64,000 nt of DNA from Neobacillus mesonae (GCA_023715865.1 JAMBOW010000005.1:124001-188000); one strand, 5' to 3'; numbered from the stretch's first letter, positions 16,989-25,145 are shown. The notes: generated by a model not told the origin, from the sequence alone. Numbers and translations are program-made.

Positions 16989-18020
16989 ATGAAGAAGATT
17001 GCATTTTTTTCTATGCTTGTTCTGATGCTGGTTATGCTTGCTGCATGCGGTCAAGCTGGCGAGAGCAATAATGCTGAGACAGCGAGCGGCACTGCTGAGA
17101 CGACTCCGGCAGCATCAGAGCCTGCTGAAGCCGATACGGCTGAAACGGATGCGGCGGACACAGAAAGTGCAGAAGGTGAGACACGCACCGTTACATATTT
17201 GGGTGAAGAGTACACGATTCCTGCGAATGTAGAGAAGATCGTAGTTACTGGAGCAATGGAGGCAATGGAAGACGCCCTTGTTCTTGAGGTACCGCTCACT
17301 GGGGCCATTGAAGTTGGCGGAGAATTCCCAGAACGCTTTGCATCGATTACAGAGGGAGCTACGTCAATCGGAGCCAAGCAGGAGCCTAACTTCGAAACGA
17401 TTCTTTCCCTGCAGCCGGATGTTATATTGGGAACTAGCAAATTTAAGCCTGAAGTCGTTGAGCAGCTTAAAAAAATCGCTCCGCTCATTCAAGTGTCCCA
17501 TATTGCAACCGACTGGGAAGATAACCTGAACCTGATGGGTGAGCTTTCCGGCAAGCAAGCTGAAGCAGCTAAACTAATCGAAGATTATAAAGCAGAAGCG
17601 GAGGCGGCAAAAACAGAGGTCGGCACGAAGCTGGAAGGTAAAAATATACTAGCTATCCGTATTCGCGGCGGAGACATGTACATTTATCCGCAAGATGTAT
17701 TCGTTAACCCGGTTCTTTACGGTGATCTCGGTCTGGCTGTACCCGCTTCGGTGGCAGCAGCTAAGGCACAGGAATTGATTACAGTAGAGCAGTTTGCTGA
17801 GATCAACCCAGACTATGTCTTCTTCCAATTTGCAGATGCTGAAAATGCGGATAAACTCACAGCGCTGGAAGATGTACAGAATAACCCGATTATTCAAAAA
17901 ACAACGGCATTTAAAGACGGCCATGTATATACGAATGTCCTCGACCCCTTATCTGAGGGCGGACCTGCTTGGAGCAGAACCAACTTCTTGACGGCTGCAG
18001 TAGCAGAGCTGTCGAAGTAA
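16989..18020 (+). CDS. Siderophore-binding lipoprotein (FeuA/FhuD type)
   Basis: 343 residues. The lipobox is VMLAAC (Cys20), followed by an unusually long Ala/Glu/Thr/Asp linker (about 21-63). The class III binding-protein fold runs from about 65: the N lobe contains the conserved FETILSLQPDVILG, followed by the long connecting helix and the C lobe (AEINPDYVFFQFAD). It belongs to the iron-siderophore group and should deliver ferric catecholate to the two permeases that follow. No ATPase gene is present, as in the Bacillus feuABC operon, which borrows the shared ATPase YusV. The Fur box and AraC repeats upstream indicate repression by iron and induction by substrate. Confidence 0.88.
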   Translation: MKKIAFFSMLVLMLVMLAACGQAGESNNAETASGTAETTPAASEPAEADTAETDAADTESAEGETRTVTYLGEEYTIPANVEKIVVTGAMEAMEDALVLEVPLTGAIEVGGEFPERFASITEGATSIGAKQEPNFETILSLQPDVILGTSKFKPEVVEQLKKIAPLIQVSHIATDWEDNLNLMGELSGKQAEAAKLIEDYKAEAEAAKTEVGTKLEGKNILAIRIRGGDMYIYPQDVFVNPVLYGDLGLAVPASVAAAKAQELITVEQFAEINPDYVFFQFADAENADKLTALEDVQNNPIIQKTTAFKDGHVYTNVLDPLSEGGPAWSRTNFLTAAVAELSK

Positions 18021-18039
18021 ACCGGGCCTTATCTCATTC

Positions 18040-19050
18040 ATGTTATCTAAAAGACGAGTTCATCCGCTGCTCATATGCCTGGTCGCTCCGGTCATCATAG
18101 CCGTAACCATTCTCGTCTCGATACTGTATGGTGCCAAAGATATTGACGCATCTGAAGTATGGAATGCATTATTCCGCTTCGATTCGGAAAGTATCGATCA
18201 TCAGATTATATTAACCTCACGACTCCCCCGAGTCGTGGGGGCATTATTAATTGGTGCGTTTTTAGCCATCTCAGGCGCTTTGATGCAGGGGATGACAAGA
18301 AACTACTTGGCTTCACCTTCCATTATGGGGGTATCGGACGGATCTGTTTTTGTCATCACGTTCTGTATGATTCTGCTTCCTACTACGTCATCATTAGGAT
18401 ACATCATGTATTCCCTGATCGGGTCTGCCATCGGCGCCGGCATCGTCTTCTCGCTTGCCTGGCTTCTGCCAAAGGGAATGACGCCTGTCCGGATGGCGAT
18501 CCTTGGAACGATTATCGGGACCTTTTTAAGCGGTCTGTCTGAGGCGGCAGCCACTTATTTTCAAGTATCGCAAAGCGTAAGCTTTTGGTATAACGCGAGA
18601 CTCCATCAGATGGATCCGGAGCTGATTAAGCTGATTGTTCCGTTTGCGATTGTCGGCCTTGCGCTTGCCATGAGTCTGGCCCGTTCAATCACGATCCTGT
18701 CCATGGGTGAGGAGATGGCGACAGGGCTCGGTCAGCGCACCAAGTGGGTCAAGGCGCTGTCGATACTCAGTGTCGTCATCTTAACAGGCATTTCGGTGGC
18801 GCTTGCCGGAAAAATCGGCTTTGTCGGACTGCTGATCCCGCACATTACCCGTTTTTTTGTCGGGATCGACTACAAATGGGTTATCCCTTGTTCAGCACTT
18901 ATGGGTGGTATTTTTCTAGCATGGTGTGATATTCTCAGCCGATTGATTAACGCTCCGTTCGAGACGCCTATTGGCGTTGTGACCGCCATTTTCGGTGTTC
19001 CATTCTTCCTCTACCTCATTAAGACCAGAGGAGGGAAAACCAATGCCTAA
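18040..19050 (+). CDS. FecCD-family siderophore ABC permease 1
   Basis: 336 residues and about ten membrane helices. FecCD signatures are clear: RLPRVVGALLIGAFLAISGALMQGM near the start, GEEMATGLGQ (the ATPase contact loop) and GFVGLLIPHITRFFVG. The start is 20 bp after the binding-protein stop, and the ribosome site is weak, so coupling is likely. It overlaps the second permease gene by eight bases. With that partner it forms the membrane channel. Confidence 0.9.
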   Translation: MLSKRRVHPLLICLVAPVIIAVTILVSILYGAKDIDASEVWNALFRFDSESIDHQIILTSRLPRVVGALLIGAFLAISGALMQGMTRNYLASPSIMGVSDGSVFVITFCMILLPTTSSLGYIMYSLIGSAIGAGIVFSLAWLLPKGMTPVRMAILGTIIGTFLSGLSEAAATYFQVSQSVSFWYNARLHQMDPELIKLIVPFAIVGLALAMSLARSITILSMGEEMATGLGQRTKWVKALSILSVVILTGISVALAGKIGFVGLLIPHITRFFVGIDYKWVIPCSALMGGIFLAWCDILSRLINAPFETPIGVVTAIFGVPFFLYLIKTRGGKTNA

Positions 19051-20065
19051 GGCGGATCGTATGAGAAGATGGACAGTAGTGATTGTGGCTTTAGCCATCA
19101 TTTTGCTTGCCTCTTATATCAGCTTAACGAACGGTACGTTCGACATGACTGTGGCGGATGTTGTTAAGACTTTGCTACGAATTGATTCTACACCGGAGCA
19201 TGATCTTGTCATCTTTGATTTTCGGCTGCCGCGTATCGTTATTGCCTTACTGCTCGGGCTTGGCTTAGGCGTGGCAGGTGCTGTAATTCAGGGTATTGTA
19301 AGAAATCCGCTTGCTGATCCGGGGATGCTGGGCATCAATGCAGGGGCAGGTACAGCGGTTGTCCTGTTCATGTTCCTGTTTCAGGGAACGGTTGCCGGAG
19401 CAAGCTTTTCATCCATTATGATGATGCCTCTCTTCGGGCTTGTCGGAGGCTTGATTACTGCAGCGATCATCTTCCTGTTTACGATTGAAAAAGGAAGGCT
19501 TGATTCACAACGGCTCATATTGGTCGGGATTGCGGTATCTTCAGGGTTTAGTGCCATTACTCTTTATGTATCGCTCAAAATGAATCCGAGTGATTTCGAG
19601 ATGGCAACGGTATGGCTGTCAGGAAGCATTTATAATGCCAATTGGCAGTTTATACTCGCCGTGCTTCCTTGGCTGATCGTGTTCATTCCGCTCATCTGGC
19701 GCAAGTCGCTTGTGCTTGATGTCATGCAGCTTGAGGAACTGAGCGCACTGGGGGCGGGCGTACGGGTTAACCGGGAGCGCTTGCTGCTACTCCTTTTTAG
19801 TGTAGGAATTGTAAGTGCCTGCGTAGCGGTGTCAGGAAGCGTTGGCTTTGTTGGGCTGATTGCACCGCATATTGCCCGCCGTCTTGTCGGGCTTCATCAC
19901 AGATATGTTATTCCTGTATCAGGGCTTACCGGAATGGCTATGGTAGTTGTCGGCGACTTGATCGGAAAGACCATCTTTGCGCCGGCCGAGCTGCCGGTAG
20001 GGATCGTCATCTCAATTATCGGGGTTCCTTATTTTGTGTATCTGCTGTTTAGAACAAGAGTATAA
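19043..20065 (+). CDS. FecCD-family siderophore ABC permease 2
   Basis: 340 residues from ATG 19043, preceded by GAGGAGGG within the previous gene; the frame stays open further upstream, but that part overlaps the first permease and lacks a ribosome site. It has the same FecCD motifs (FRLPRIVIALLLGLGLGVAGAV, GAGVRVNRERLLLL, VGFVGLIAPHIARRLVG). It ends the operon. The order binding protein, permease, permease matches feuABC. Confidence 0.92.
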   Translation: MPKADRMRRWTVVIVALAIILLASYISLTNGTFDMTVADVVKTLLRIDSTPEHDLVIFDFRLPRIVIALLLGLGLGVAGAVIQGIVRNPLADPGMLGINAGAGTAVVLFMFLFQGTVAGASFSSIMMMPLFGLVGGLITAAIIFLFTIEKGRLDSQRLILVGIAVSSGFSAITLYVSLKMNPSDFEMATVWLSGSIYNANWQFILAVLPWLIVFIPLIWRKSLVLDVMQLEELSALGAGVRVNRERLLLLLFSVGIVSACVAVSGSVGFVGLIAPHIARRLVGLHHRYVIPVSGLTGMAMVVVGDLIGKTIFAPAELPVGIVISIIGVPYFVYLLFRTRV

Positions 20066-20093
20066 AGCAAGGCTGTACTTGCAATAAATATAA

Positions 20094-20127
20094 GGAGAGG
20101 ATAGGAGCAGCACTCCTGTCCTCTTTT
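20094..20127 (+). terminator. Terminator of the siderophore operon
   Basis: GAGGA-T-AGGAG (20097-20107) pairs with CTCCT-G-TCCTC (20113-20123), followed by T5. Confidence 0.82.
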
Positions 20128-20180
20128 TATAGTTTAATCTTCCCTTTCATTTCGCAAAATTGAATCGTGCGTGATAGAAT

Positions 20181-20209
20181 AAGGAGGGCACGCCATGTAA
20201 AAACGTGCC
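20181..20209 (+). promoter_or_regulatory. Start-stop element inside a hairpin in the rhodanese leader
   Basis: A full ribosome site AAGGAGG (20181-20187) is followed by ATG-TAA (20195-20200). The ATG-TAA sits in the loop of a hairpin GGCACG (20187-20192) / CGTGCC (20204-20209). It lies 30 nt upstream of the rhodanese ribosome site. It may be a minimal regulatory ORF or the remnant of an earlier start. Confidence 0.35.
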
Positions 20210-20238
20210 AAATCCCTTGATGAAGGAGTGTATGAATA

Positions 20239-20634
20239 ATGGCATTAACGTTTAAGAATATGATCGAAGAAGCACTCAAGCATGTGTCCGGGGTTAGCTC
20301 CCAGGAAGCAAAACAGCTGATTGCTGACAAACCGAATACACTTGTTATCGATGTACAGGATGCTACGGATGCGGGCGCTTGCGGACTTATCCCGAGCGGC
20401 GTAAACATTTCCCTTGGCATGCTGCCGATCCGTGCAGATCTTGAGCTTCCGGCCGAGCTTCGTGATGAGCGTCTTGCAGATCGCAGCCGTCCGATTCTCG
20501 TTACCTGCGGTGCAGGCGGACAAGCTACGCTTGGCGCTTATATCCTGCATCAAATGGGCTTCACCGACGTGCACTTTATTGACGGCGGTACAGCTGCTTG
20601 GAAACAAGCGGGCTTTGATGTAGAAGCTTTGTAA
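20239..20634 (+). CDS. Rhodanese-like domain protein
   Basis: 131 residues forming a single rhodanese domain. The first strand is TLVIDVQD, the active loop is CGAGGQA with the catalytic Cys, and the domain ends FIDGGTAAWKQAGF. There is no signal peptide. The start ATG 20239 lies ten bases after GAAGGAG; another ATG at 20232 opens only a 7-codon ORF. Such proteins move sulfane sulfur between thiols. Partner unknown; the gene is alone. Confidence 0.85.
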   Translation: MALTFKNMIEEALKHVSGVSSQEAKQLIADKPNTLVIDVQDATDAGACGLIPSGVNISLGMLPIRADLELPAELRDERLADRSRPILVTCGAGGQATLGAYILHQMGFTDVHFIDGGTAAWKQAGFDVEAL

Positions 20635-20655
20635 GATTGCTTCGTAACATATAGC

Positions 20656-20694
20656 AAAAGCCGCTGCCTTCAAGTGTTGAGGGAGCGGCTTTTG
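20656..20694. terminator. Terminator between the rhodanese gene and the convergent HxlR gene
   Basis: AAAAGCCGCT (20656-20665) pairs with AGCGGCTTTT (20684-20693), with an A run on one side and a T run on the other. Confidence 0.75.
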
Positions 20695-20699
20695 TTATA

Positions 20700-20792
20700 T
20701 TAATTGATCGAAGGCTCTTCTTTCTTATTTAGAATGCTGTCTTCCAGCATGTCGGACAGGCTGCCGTGCTCCTTAATGATGTGGTGTTCTCC
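20700..20792 (-). pseudogene. Severed C-terminal tail of the HxlR regulator
   Basis: Directly after the TGA of the HxlR gene the same frame stays open for 30 more codons (GEHHIIKEHGSLSDMLEDSI then LNKKEEPSIN, then TAA). In intact HxlR proteins the segment after LDxxC reads xWGExH. The TGA falls exactly where that Trp (TGG) belongs. The simplest reading is a TGG to TGA nonsense change that has detached this tail. Confidence 0.75.
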
Positions 20793-21080
20793 TCAATTGC
20801 ACATGGAGTCCAAAATCGGCTTAAGACTCCAGCCGTACTCGGTCAGCTCGTACTCGACCCGCGGAGGAACTTCATTATAGCTGATCCGGTTCACGATCCC
20901 GTCATCCTCCAGTTCACGGAGCTGCTGGGTCAGCATTTTTTGCGTAATATTGGGCATAAGCCTGCGAAGATCACTGGTGCGCTTTTTTCCATGTGTCAGG
21001 TGACATAGAATTACGCTTTTCCACTTCCCTCCGATGACTTCAAGTGTCGCTTCCACAGAGATGTTATACTTCTTGTTCAA
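20793..21080 (-). CDS. HxlR-family regulator, truncated by a premature stop
   Basis: 95 residues from a TTG start (AAAGGG upstream; an in-frame stop precedes it). The winged helix is complete (VIGGKWKSVILCHL, TSDLRRLMPNITQKMLTQQLRELEDDGIVNR, VEYELTEYGWSLKPILDSMC). The final helix used for dimerisation is lost beyond the TGA at 20795-20793. It is divergent from a drug exporter and an aldo/keto reductase, the usual layout for HxlR regulators of electrophile or quinone stress. The conserved early Cys of YodB-type sensors is replaced by Ser (NISVEATL). Function may be reduced or lost. Confidence 0.8.
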   Translation of the reverse strand: MNKKYNISVEATLEVIGGKWKSVILCHLTHGKKRTSDLRRLMPNITQKMLTQQLRELEDDGIVNRISYNEVPPRVEYELTEYGWSLKPILDSMCN

Positions 21081-21120
21081 TCTGCTTCATCCCTTTCTCG
21101 CTCTTAAAAGGCACTTTTTA

Positions 21121-21147
21121 GTACCTATAGTACTTTAAAGTACGTAC
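21121..21147. promoter_or_regulatory. GTAC-rich palindromic operator between hxlR and the MFS gene
   Basis: A perfect 14-bp palindrome GTACTTTAAAGTAC (21130-21143) is flanked by further GTAC units at 21121 and 21144. TACT/AGTA half-sites of this kind are bound by HxlR/YodB-type regulators. It is the likely control site for both divergent transcripts. Confidence 0.6.
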
Positions 21148-21222
21148 TGTTCATTATAACTCAAATGGACGATAATAGCTTTTGCCGGCCGGCGACTACT
21201 ATACAACAGGAGCGAAAAGTTC

Positions 21223-22428
21223 ATGTCACTCGAAAGAAAACGAAGCACCTTGGCGCTGCTAGCCTTGGCGATCAGCGCTTTTGCCATTGGAACAACCGAG
21301 TTTATCAGCGTCGGGCTCCTGCCCATGATTGCTGATGACCTGAATATATCAGTGACGACAGCAGGTCTTACTGTGACGCTTTATGCCCTCGGAGTCACCT
21401 TTGGTGCTCCGATTCTGACGTCACTAACCTCGCGTGTCTCACGCAAGACGCTTTTATTGTCCATCATGATTTTATTTATTATCGCGAACAGCATAGCCGC
21501 CGTAGCAGACGGGGTTGCAGTTCTACTGACTGCCCGTATCCTGTCGGCTTTTACGCATGGCGTCTTTATGTCGGTGGGCTCAACCATTGCGGCAGATCTT
21601 GTACCTGAACACAAGCGGGCAAGCGCGATATCGACTATGTTCACCGGCCTGACGATTGCCACGGTGACTGGCGTGCCGCTAGGTACGTTTATCGGAGGGC
21701 AGCTGGGCTGGAGAGCCGCTTTTGTTACGATTGTTATTATTGGTATGCTCGCTCTTATTGCAAATGCGATTCTTGTCCCATCCGAGCTGCAGAAAGGTAA
21801 AGTATCACGGTTTCGTGATCAGGGAAAACTGCTTGCGAACGGACGGTTATTATTAATTCTCGCCATAACGGCCTTGGGCTACGGGGGAACGTTTGTTGTT
21901 TACACTTATTTATCCCCGCTGCTGCATGATATAACCGGATTTTCTGAAAGTACGGTAGTACTCATCCTACTGTTATATGGTATTGCCATTGCGATCGGGA
22001 ACGTGATCGGCGGAAAAGCAGCGGATCGTAATCCGTTGAAGGCGCTTCTGATCATGTTCATTTTACAAGCGGTGGTCTTGTTTATTCTCACCTTTACGGC
22101 ACCATTTAAGGCAGCAGGACTGATCACCATTTTTATTATGGGTCTGTTTGCATTTATGAATGTTCCGGGGCTTCAAGTCTACGTCGTTATTCTGGCAGAG
22201 AAGTATGTGCCTGAAGCGAAGGATGTGGCCTCGTCGCTTAATATCGCAGCCTTTAATGCAGGAATCGCCATCGGCGCATATCTGGGTGGAATTGTGAATG
22301 ACTCCATTGGATTAATTCATACCCCTTGGGTGGGAGCACTCATGGTTGCAGGTGCAGTATTGCTGACCTTATGGAGTCTTATGCTTGAAAAAAAATCGAA
22401 GCCGATTCAAACAGCCTCGGCAGGATAA
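21223..22428 (+). CDS. MFS drug exporter (DHA1, YdhP/AraJ-like)
   Basis: 401 residues and twelve predicted helices. The start reads FAIGTTEFISVGLLPMIADD, the signature of DHA1 exporters of the AraJ/YdhP/SotB type. Motif A between helices 2 and 3 appears in diverged form (LTSRVSRKTLL). It is probably co-transcribed with the aldo/keto reductase 24 bp downstream and controlled by the divergent HxlR protein. Efflux of a toxic electrophile or drug is likely; substrate unknown. Confidence 0.85.
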   Translation: MSLERKRSTLALLALAISAFAIGTTEFISVGLLPMIADDLNISVTTAGLTVTLYALGVTFGAPILTSLTSRVSRKTLLLSIMILFIIANSIAAVADGVAVLLTARILSAFTHGVFMSVGSTIAADLVPEHKRASAISTMFTGLTIATVTGVPLGTFIGGQLGWRAAFVTIVIIGMLALIANAILVPSELQKGKVSRFRDQGKLLANGRLLLILAITALGYGGTFVVYTYLSPLLHDITGFSESTVVLILLLYGIAIAIGNVIGGKAADRNPLKALLIMFILQAVVLFILTFTAPFKAAGLITIFIMGLFAFMNVPGLQVYVVILAEKYVPEAKDVASSLNIAAFNAGIAIGAYLGGIVNDSIGLIHTPWVGALMVAGAVLLTLWSLMLEKKSKPIQTASAG

Positions 22429-22452
22429 ATAATAATGTTTGGAGGAAAAATA

Positions 22453-23301
22453 ATGAAAACTGCAGAACATTTGCAAGATAAAGTAACGCTCAATAACGGA
22501 GTTCAGATGCCTTGGTTTGGCCTTGGCGTATTTAAAGTAGAGGAAGGCGAAGAGCTGGTCCAAGCGGTGAAAAAGGCAATTGCCCACGGATATCGCAGCA
22601 TCGACACAGCGAGTGTATACCAGAATGAAGCCGGAGTCGGCCAAGCCATTCGTGAGGCTCTTACGGAGAACGGGCTGTCGAGAGAGGAACTCTTCGTTAC
22701 CTCAAAGGTATGGAACGCTGATCTTGGTTATGAAGAAACTCTTGCTGCCTTCGAAACGAGCTTGAATAAGCTGGGGCTCGAATATTTGGATCTGTATCTT
22801 GTTCACTGGCCGGTGCTTGGTAAGTATAAAGAAGCGTGGAGAGCACTTGAAACACTGTACAAGAGTGGAAGAGTTAAAGCCATTGGGGTCAGCAACTTCC
22901 AAGTTCATCATCTAGAGGATCTGCTTGCGGATGCGGAAATCAAGCCGGTCATTAACCAGGTTGAGCTTCATCCTTACCTGACCCAACAAGAACTGCGAGA
23001 TTATGCTTCAGCTCATGGCATTCAGGTCGAAGCTTGGTCTCCGCTCATGCAGGGGCAGCTGCTGGATCAGCCGGTACTGAAAGAGATTGCGGAGCGTCAC
23101 GGACGTTCGGTGGCGCAGGTTATCCTGCGTTGGGACCTTCAGCATGGCATTGTGACTATTCCGAAGTCAACCAAAGAGCACCGGATCGTAGAGAATGCGA
23201 ACGTGTTTGATTTTACGCTCTCCGATGAGGAAATGGCGCAAATCGATCAGCTGAATCAAAACCATCGGGTAGGCCCGGATCCGGATCATATTGATTTTTA
23301 A
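22453..23301 (+). CDS. Aldo/keto reductase (YvgN/YtbE-like)
   Basis: 282 residues from ATG 22453, preceded by GGAGGAAAA. The AKR tetrad is present: Asp and Tyr in DTASVYQNEAGVG, Lys in VTSKVW and His in LYLVHWP. NADPH-binding PKSTKEHRI follows near the C-terminus. The closest known proteins are the Bacillus glyoxal/methylglyoxal reductases. With the exporter and HxlR regulator it forms a carbonyl-stress unit. Confidence 0.88.
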   Translation: MKTAEHLQDKVTLNNGVQMPWFGLGVFKVEEGEELVQAVKKAIAHGYRSIDTASVYQNEAGVGQAIREALTENGLSREELFVTSKVWNADLGYEETLAAFETSLNKLGLEYLDLYLVHWPVLGKYKEAWRALETLYKSGRVKAIGVSNFQVHHLEDLLADAEIKPVINQVELHPYLTQQELRDYASAHGIQVEAWSPLMQGQLLDQPVLKEIAERHGRSVAQVILRWDLQHGIVTIPKSTKEHRIVENANVFDFTLSDEEMAQIDQLNQNHRVGPDPDHIDF

Positions 23302-23312
23302 ATAACGACAAG

Positions 23313-23345
23313 GACGGCTCCTTTATAAGGAGACCGTCTTTTTTC
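23313..23345 (+). terminator. Terminator after the aldo/keto reductase gene
   Basis: GACGG-CTCCTT pairs with AAGGAG-ACCGTC (23313-23338), followed by T6. Confidence 0.85.
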
Positions 23346-23364
23346 AAGTTCCAAGGATTAAGCC

Positions 23365-23453
23365 TTGTTTAAACGTGAAAAGTTTGGGACAATAATAGAC
23401 GGATTACAGTGTTTTTGCATAGACCACCCTGCTTTGTGACAGGGATGGTTTTG
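23365..23453 (+). promoter_or_regulatory. Promoter and leader hairpin of the RlmN/Cfr-family gene
   Basis: TTGTTT (23365), a 17-bp spacer and GACAAT (23388) form a plausible promoter. The leader then folds a 9-bp hairpin, ACCA-CCCTG (23423-23431) with CAGGG-A-TGGT (23440-23449), followed by TTTT. This is a weak terminator shape, about 60 bp before the start codon. Confidence 0.4.
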
Positions 23454-23512
23454 AATAGATTTGAACGGTTAGGCATTTTATTTTGAAGTATTTGAAAAGA
23501 GGGCAATGATTC

Positions 23513-24601
23513 ATGATTAAACCATCCATTTATGGATTAACATTGGAGCAATTGGGGATCTGGCTTGAAGAGAAGGGTCAGAAGAAATCCCGCGCAGCAC
23601 ACGTTTGGGAATGGCTTTATCGTAGACGGGTTACTGATTTTGACAAGATGGAGGAAGTGAACAAAGACTGCCTTCAACTGCTGTCCGATCATTTTTCCAT
23701 CCAAACCTTAACTGAGCATACTCGGCAGGAGTCGATTGACGGTACGATTAAGTTTCTGTTCCGCCTGTCGGACGGCAATCTGATTGAGACGGTGCTTATG
23801 CGCCATAAATTCGGCTTATCTGTCTGCGTGACCACACAAGTCGGCTGTAACATTGGCTGCAGCTTTTGCGCAAGCGGACTGCTCAAGAAGAGCCGGGACC
23901 TGAGCGGCGGCGAAATCGTAGAGCAAATTATGAAGGTGCAGTTGCACCTCGATACACTTGGCAAAGACGAAAAAGTCAGCCACATCGTCGTTATGGGGAT
24001 TGGGGAACCGTTCGACAATTATAAGAACATGTCCAATTTCATCCGTGTGGTGAAGGAGCATAAAGGACTTGCGATCGGTGCAAGACACATTACCGTATCG
24101 ACGAGCGGACTTGCTGGCAAGATCAAGGAGTTTGCAGATTCCGATCTGAATACGAATCTTGCGGTTTCCCTGCATGCGCCGAATAATGATCTTAGAACAC
24201 GCATCATGAAGATTAACAAGGCGATTCCAATTGAGAAACTGATGGAAGCCATTGAGTACTATTGGGATAAAACCAATCGCCGGATCACTATCGAATATAT
24301 TTTGCTGAAGGATGTTAACGATCAGCCTGAGCATGCGCTTGAGCTGGCAGAGCTTCTGAAGCACAGACGAAACCTTGCGATCGTAAATCTCATCCCGTAC
24401 AACCCGGTGGATGAGCACAGCCAGTACCAACGGAGCGCGAAGGATTCAATTACTGCCTTCTACGACACGCTTAAGAAGCAGAATATTAGCGTGAGCGTTC
24501 GTCTGGAGCATGGGACGGATATTGATGCCGCATGTGGACAGCTGCGAAGCAAGCAAATCAAGAAAGACAAGGACGACAGCCGGGAAAAGGTGCTGTCTTA
24601 A
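23513..24601 (+). CDS. rlmN: 23S rRNA A2503 methyltransferase, RlmN/Cfr family
   Basis: 362 residues. The N-terminal accessory domain has SRAAHVWEWLYRRR. The radical-SAM core has the CX3CX2C cluster motif in GCNIGCSFCAS, then MGIGEPFDNY and HITVSTSG. The C-terminal motif DIDAACGQLR carries the Cys used for substrate radical breakdown. The second catalytic Cys is seen in TTQVGC. The sequence is nearer RlmN (C2 methylation) than classical Cfr (C8 methylation, antibiotic resistance). The gene stands alone rather than in the usual rsmB-rlmN-prpC cluster, so it may be a second paralogue, and the C2 versus C8 choice is open. Confidence 0.8.
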   Translation: MIKPSIYGLTLEQLGIWLEEKGQKKSRAAHVWEWLYRRRVTDFDKMEEVNKDCLQLLSDHFSIQTLTEHTRQESIDGTIKFLFRLSDGNLIETVLMRHKFGLSVCVTTQVGCNIGCSFCASGLLKKSRDLSGGEIVEQIMKVQLHLDTLGKDEKVSHIVVMGIGEPFDNYKNMSNFIRVVKEHKGLAIGARHITVSTSGLAGKIKEFADSDLNTNLAVSLHAPNNDLRTRIMKINKAIPIEKLMEAIEYYWDKTNRRITIEYILLKDVNDQPEHALELAELLKHRRNLAIVNLIPYNPVDEHSQYQRSAKDSITAFYDTLKKQNISVSVRLEHGTDIDAACGQLRSKQIKKDKDDSREKVLS

Positions 24602-24616
24602 TAGCCATATCAGAAG

Positions 24617-24652
24617 CATGAGTCAGGTATTATTCTGGCTCATGTTTTTTTA
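24617..24652 (+). terminator. Terminator after the methyltransferase gene
   Basis: CATGAGTCAG (24617-24626) pairs with CTGGCTCATG (24635-24644), followed by T7. Confidence 0.88.
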
Positions 24653-24668
24653 GCCGTCTCACAGGGGC

Positions 24669-24696
24669 AAAAAAAAGAAAGGGATTTCTCCCTTTC
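24669..24696 (-). terminator. Terminator of the Ser/Arg/Tyr-rich small gene
   Basis: On the minus strand GAAAGGGA (24696-24689) and TCCCTTTC (24684-24677) form a perfect stem with a GAAA loop, followed by T8. Confidence 0.88.
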
Positions 24697-24718
24697 TCAT
24701 CTCGTTTGCTGAGTTGTT

Positions 24719-24928
24719 TTAGCTTGAGCTGTATTTTCTACTCTTGTAGTAAGAGGAGCCGTGACGATTGTTTCTGTGCCTATAATCGGACGAGGAGCCT
24801 CTGCGCGAATAGCGATAAGAGCTGCTGGAGTGGCGTCTCCGGTATTTTTTGTCTGAGCTGCTGTACCGTTTGCGTCCACGGCTGTGTGAGGTAGAGTGAA
24901 GAACCTTGTCTATGATTTTCCTAAGCAT
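24719..24928 (-). CDS. Small basic Ser/Arg/Tyr-rich protein
   Basis: 69 residues. A short amphipathic start (MLRKIIDKVLHS) is followed by low-complexity sequence made almost only of S, R, Y, H, K and D (KKYRRRHSSSSYRYSRRGSS and similar). AGAGGTG lies eight bases before the ATG, and a perfect terminator follows the stop by 22 bp, so the gene is very probably real. The composition recalls CotG-like spore-coat proteins or other phosphorylated SR-repeat proteins of Bacillales, but no family was recognised. Confidence 0.6.
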   Translation of the reverse strand: MLRKIIDKVLHSTSHSRGRKRYSSSDKKYRRRHSSSSYRYSRRGSSSDYRHRNNRHGSSYYKSRKYSSS

Positions 24929-25089
24929 ATAAAAAACACCTCTTTTATTGTTGGCTTTTTTGCTTTCTTATTCGTAAATATAATGATTTAGGTAAATATC
25001 GTATTATTATAAGATTAAAAGATTATCGCAGTATTAAGATTAGGTTAACGATATGTAAAATTTAAAGACAGAGGCGATTTGAGGAAAAT

Positions 25090-25125
25090 AAAACTGCCCG
25101 CAGTCATTTTCATGACCGCAGGCAG
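25090..25125 (-). terminator. Terminator of the peptide transporter gene
   Basis: CTGCCTGCGGTCAT (25125-25112) pairs with ATGACTGCGGGCAG (25107-25094) on the minus strand, with four T beyond. Confidence 0.75.
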
Positions 25126-25145
25126 CTTCTGTTAAAAATCAAAAA

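Noticed and set aside
18995..19042. Upstream extension of the second FecCD permease
   Set aside because: It overlaps the first permease and lacks a ribosome site; ATG 19043 has GAGGAGGG and a normal N-terminus.
20793..20795. TGA in the HxlR gene as a selenocysteine or programmed read-through codon
   Set aside because: The family has Trp here; no SECIS-like hairpin is evident downstream. A simple TGG to TGA mutation explains it.
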